DNA from: JAURVT01 sp049059935
GTDB taxonomy: Bacteria; Actinomycetota; Actinomycetes; Propionibacteriales; Nocardioidaceae
DNA length: 64,000 nucleotides
Assembly (NCBI RefSeq): GCF_049059935.1
Contig: NZ_JBMGQR010000004.1
Coordinates: 1-64,000 of the forward strand
Direction: 5' to 3'
The notes beneath the pieces were generated by a model. It ran no database searches and had not been told where the DNA came from. It saw nothing but the letters and a program-made list of their open reading frames with translations. Below are positions 59,459 to 64,000 of the stretch, piece by piece. Made by a program: the position numbers and the translations under genes. The stretch's first letter is position 1. Every line of letters begins with the position of its first letter.

Positions 59459-60901
59459 ATGAGTGTTTTCGAGTACGCACCCGCCCCGGAGTCCCGCGGC
59501 GTCGTCGACCTGCGGTCGTCGTACGGCCTGTTCGTCGACGGTGAGTTCACCGACGGCGACGGCCCGATGTTCAAGACGATCAGCCCGGCCACCGAGGAGG
59601 TGCTCGCCGAGGTCACCGAGGCGAGCGCCGCCGACGTCGACCGCGCCGTCGCCGCCGCCCGCCGGGCGCACTCGCGCGTCTGGTCGCGGATGCCCGGCTC
59701 CGAGCGCGCCAAGTACCTGTACCGGATCGCCCGGATCATCGCCGAGCGCTCCCGCGAGCTCGCCGTGCTCGAGACCCTCGACAACGGCAAGCCGATCCGC
59801 GAGTCGCGCGACGTCGACGTCCCGCTCGTCTCGCAGTGGTTCTTCTACTACGCGGGCTGGGCCGACAAGCTCGACCACGCCGGCCTCGGCCCCGACCCGC
59901 GCTCGCTCGGCGTCGCGGCCCAGGTCATCCCGTGGAACTTCCCGCTGATGATGCTGGCCTGGAAGGTCGCCCCGGCGCTCGCCGCGGGCAACACCGTCGT
60001 GCTCAAGCCGGCCGAGACCACTCCCCTGACGGCGCTGTTGTTCGCCGAGATCTGCCAGCAGGCCGACCTGCCTCCGGGCGTCGTCAACATCGTCACCGGC
60101 GCCGGCGCCACCGGTCAGGCGCTCGTCGAGCACGACGGCGTCGACAAGGTCGCCTTCACCGGCTCCACGCCCGTCGGTCGCCAGATCGCCCGCGCCGTGG
60201 CCGGCACCGACAAGCGCCTCACGCTCGAGCTCGGCGGCAAGGCCGCCAACATCGTCTTCGACGACGCACCGCTCGACCAGGCGGTCGAGGGCATCGTGTC
60301 GGGCATCTTCTTCAACCAGGGCCACGTCTGCTGCGCCGGGTCCCGGCTGCTCGTCCAGGAGAACGTCTACGACGAGGTGATCGGCAAGCTCAAGGCCCGG
60401 ATGGCCACGCTGCGCGTCGGCGACCCGCTCGACAAGAACACCGACGTCGGCGCGATCAACTCCGCCGAGCAGCTGGCCCGCATCACCGAGCTGGCCGCGA
60501 CGGGCGACGCCGAGGGCGCCGAGCGCTGGTCCCCGCCGTGCGAGCTGCCGTCCGACGGGTTCTGGTACGCGCCGACGATCTTCACCGGCGTCTCCCAGGC
60601 CCACCGGATCGCCCGCGAGGAGATCTTCGGCCCGGTGCTGTCGGTGCTGACGTTCCGCACGCCCGACGAGGCCGTCGCCAAGGCCAACAACACGCCGTAC
60701 GGCCTCTCGGCCGGCGTCTGGACCGACAAGGGCTCGCGGATCCTCGCGATGGCCAACCGCCTGCGCGCGGGCGTCGTCTGGGCCAACACGTTCAACAAGT
60801 TCGACCCCGCGTCGCCGTTCGGCGGCTACTCCGAGTCCGGCTACGGCCGCGAGGGCGGAAAGCACGGGCTGGCCGCGTACCTGCAGGGAGGCACCCGATG
60901 A
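59459..60901 (+). CDS. Aldehyde dehydrogenase (catalytic)
   Basis: 480 residues, full length. NAD-binding FTGSTPVGR, catalytic Glu region LELGGK, catalytic Cys in NQGHVCCAGSR, EEIFGPVLSV and PFGGYSESGYGREGG tail. Expected to oxidise the acetaldehyde made by DeoC. Starts 10 bp after deoC and overlaps the second ALDH gene as ATGA. Confidence 0.93.
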   Translation: MSVFEYAPAPESRGVVDLRSSYGLFVDGEFTDGDGPMFKTISPATEEVLAEVTEASAADVDRAVAAARRAHSRVWSRMPGSERAKYLYRIARIIAERSRELAVLETLDNGKPIRESRDVDVPLVSQWFFYYAGWADKLDHAGLGPDPRSLGVAAQVIPWNFPLMMLAWKVAPALAAGNTVVLKPAETTPLTALLFAEICQQADLPPGVVNIVTGAGATGQALVEHDGVDKVAFTGSTPVGRQIARAVAGTDKRLTLELGGKAANIVFDDAPLDQAVEGIVSGIFFNQGHVCCAGSRLLVQENVYDEVIGKLKARMATLRVGDPLDKNTDVGAINSAEQLARITELAATGDAEGAERWSPPCELPSDGFWYAPTIFTGVSQAHRIAREEIFGPVLSVLTFRTPDEAVAKANNTPYGLSAGVWTDKGSRILAMANRLRAGVVWANTFNKFDPASPFGGYSESGYGREGGKHGLAAYLQGGTR

Positions 60902-61748
60902 GCCGGGTCGACGTCCGCAAGACCTACAAGCTCTACGTCGGGGGCGCGTTCCCTCGCAGCGAGTCCGGACGCACCTACGAAGCGCTCGACGCCAAGGGCG
61001 CGTTCCTGGCCAACGCGTCGAAGGCCTCGCGCAAGGACGGCCGCGACGCCGTCGTCGCCGCCCGCAAGGCGTTCGGCGGCTGGTCGACGCGCACGCCCTA
61101 CAACCGCGGGCAGATCCTCTACCGCGTCGCCGAGATGCTCGAGGGACGCCGCGAGCAGCTCGCGTCCGAGGTCGCCGCCACCGAGGGGCTGACGCGCGCG
61201 CAGGCCGGACGCGTCGTCGACGCCGCCGTCGACCGCTGGGTCTGGTACGCCGGCTGGGCCGACAAGCTCGCCCAGGTGGTCGGCAACGCCAACCCCGTCA
61301 GCGGGCCGTTCTTCAACCTCTCGACGCCCGAGCCGACCGGCGTCGTGGCGGTCGCCGCGCCGCAGGACTCCTCGCTGCTCGGCCTGGTCAGCGTCGTCGC
61401 GCCGGTGATCGTCACGGGCAACACCGCCGTCGTCGTCTCGTCGTACGAGCGGCCGCTGCCCGCGATCACGCTGTCGGAGGTGCTGGCCACGTCCGACCTC
61501 CCCGGTGGCGTGGTCAACGTGCTCACCGGCGACGTCGCCGAGGTCGGCCCGTGGCTGGCCACCCACCGCGACGTCGACGCCCTCGACCTCACGGGCGCCG
61601 GCGACGCCGCCACGGCCCTGGAGCAGGACGCCGCCGAGGGCCTCAAGCGGGTGCTCCGCCCGTCCGCCGAGGACTGGACGCTCACCCCCGGGCTCACCCG
61701 GATGACCACGTTCGTCGAGACCAAGACGGTCTGGCACCCGATCGGGGT

Positions 61749-61752
<4 letters not shown>
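60898..61752 (+). CDS. Shortened aldehyde dehydrogenase-like protein (no catalytic Cys)
   Basis: 284 residues, about 60% of an ALDH. It keeps the N-terminal part through the cofactor-domain strand GVVNVLTGD and the WVWYAGWADKL helix, but the ELGGK block, the catalytic Cys loop and the whole thiol domain are absent. The end is a normal C-terminus (TKTVWHPIGV), not a frameshift scar. Coupling to the full-length enzyme suggests a structural or regulatory partner; decay of a duplicate is the alternative. The TAG stop shares CTAG with the kinase stop on the other strand. Confidence 0.85.
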
Positions 61753-63530
<1,778 letters not shown>

Positions 63531-63554
63531 AGCGGACATTATGCTGCAGGCACC
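63531..63554. promoter_or_regulatory. Overlapping divergent promoters of the kinase and sigma factor genes
   Basis: The 24-bp gap holds CATAAT on the minus strand (63543-63538) and TATGCT on the plus strand (63540-63545), so the two -10 boxes overlap on opposite strands and the promoters should compete. Confidence 0.55.
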
Positions 63555-64000
63555 ATGGGAGACGACGCGGACGACCTCGACGACCTGGCCGCGCGCGCTC
63601 GCGACGGCGACACCGCAGCCCTCGAGCTGCTGCTCGCCGGGCTGCAGCCCCGCGTGATGCGGGTGTGCCAGCGCATGCTGCCCTACCGCGAGGACGCCGA
63701 GGAGGCCTGCCAGGACGTGCTGATGACGGTGGCCCGCAAGATCGGCTCGTTCGAGGGGCGCAGCAGCATCACCACCTGGACGCACACCGTCGCCGCCAAC
63801 GCGTCGCGCCAGACCTACCGGACCCTGAAGCGGCGCTTCGCCGAGCGTCCCACCGACGAGCTGCCCGCCGCGGTCGACCCGCGCACGACCAGCGTCATCG
63901 CCGGCAGCCGGGTCGACCTCCTCGAGGCGCTGGAGACGCTCGAGGTGGAGCAGCCCGAGCTCGTCGAGGCGCTCGTGCTCCGCGACGTCGGCGAGCTCGA
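63555..64000 (+). CDS. Sigma-70 family (ECF-type) RNA polymerase sigma factor, 3' truncated
   Basis: About 148 codons are visible before the window ends. Region 2 is clear: LQPRVMRVCQRMLPYREDAEEACQDVLMTV (residues about 29-58), then GSFEGRSSITTWTHTVAANASRQ; the start of region 4 (EALETLEVEQPELVEALVLRDVG) is visible. ATG 63555. Adjacent divergent membrane kinase suggests a signalling link, as in other kinase/ECF pairs, but no anti-sigma factor is visible. Confidence 0.88.
   Translation, partial: MGDDADDLDDLAARARDGDTAALELLLAGLQPRVMRVCQRMLPYREDAEEACQDVLMTVARKIGSFEGRSSITTWTHTVAANASRQTYRTLKRRFAERPTDELPAAVDPRTTSVIAGSRVDLLEALETLEVEQPELVEALVLRDVGEL

Overview
The window is 64 kb of very GC-rich DNA (roughly 70% or more by eye), almost wall-to-wall with genes. 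GTG starts, 4-bp GTGA/ATGA gene overlaps and many leaderless promoters (a TAnnnT -10 box 5-7 nt before the start codon) are common. Coenzyme F420 genes, an epsilon subunit of acyl-CoA carboxylase, LCP ligases, a 13E12/DUF222 HNH family and an LGFP-repeat amidase point to an actinobacterium. A Nocardioides/Aeromicrobium-like (Nocardioidaceae) host is my best inference. No rRNA, tRNA, CRISPR array, classical IS or prophage was recognised.

Layout. (1) 1-5164: end of cofD, cofE, a TIGR03089 gene and two divergent LCP cell-wall ligases. (2) 5166-9871: amino-sugar/ketohexose catabolic cluster (class II aldolase, GntR/UTRA repressor, AgaS-type SIS isomerase/deaminase, BadF-type sugar kinase, EamA transporter) with a clear operator and promoter between the repressor and agaS. 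(3) 9934-17063: accessory block with a DUF222/HNH gene, a PD-(D/E)XK-like protein, an Imm-5-like protein, a secreted protein, a hydrolase and a MerR-controlled drug ABC exporter. (4) 17118-31592: acyl-CoA dehydrogenase, purK-purE, GtrA, adenylate cyclase, PH protein, birA, acyl-CoA carboxylase beta and epsilon, maf, a TDT transporter with its LysR regulator, a UDG-fold protein and a second acyl-CoA dehydrogenase. (5) 31684-40088: biotin carboxylase/BCCP subunit, three linked paralogous membrane proteins of unknown function, and pyruvate carboxylase. (6) 40085-44672: a coupled DUF2235 / UDG-fold / DUF2235 operon, divergent from an Imm-5-like gene and a second DUF222/HNH copy. (7) 44750-52330: peptidoglycan turnover (AmiE-like hydrolase, NamZ, NagZ, SpoIID/LytB, LGFP amidase). 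(8) 52557-61752: LpdA-type quinone reductase, then nucleoside salvage and deoxyribose catabolism (PNP, SDR, phosphohexomutase, deoC, two ALDHs). (9) 61749-64000: Ser/Thr kinase divergent from a truncated sigma factor gene.

How it fits together. birA, the carboxylase subunits and pyruvate carboxylase form a biotin-dependent neighbourhood. The two acyl-CoA dehydrogenase genes have nearly the same 18-bp palindrome at their promoters, and one of these lies in the intergenic region shared with the biotin carboxylase gene, suggesting co-regulated acyl-CoA breakdown. From memory, the order cofD-cofE ... LCP ... acyl-CoA dehydrogenase-purE-purK-GtrA-birA-accD-accE-maf-accA ... lpdA-PNP-pmmB follows a backbone also present in Mycobacterium tuberculosis. 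The aga cluster, both DUF222 blocks, the three-membrane-protein module and the cell-wall recycling block look like lineage-specific additions.

Most convergent gene pairs overlap at their 3' ends or are separated by 0-3 bp, and two pairs share one CTAG as both stop codons. No intergenic stretch exceeds 300 bp; the largest, 52331-52556, is described. The most interesting candidates for undescribed biology are the DUF2235/UDG-fold operon with its divergent HNH/Imm-5 pair, and the three-paralogue membrane module at 33467-36635.
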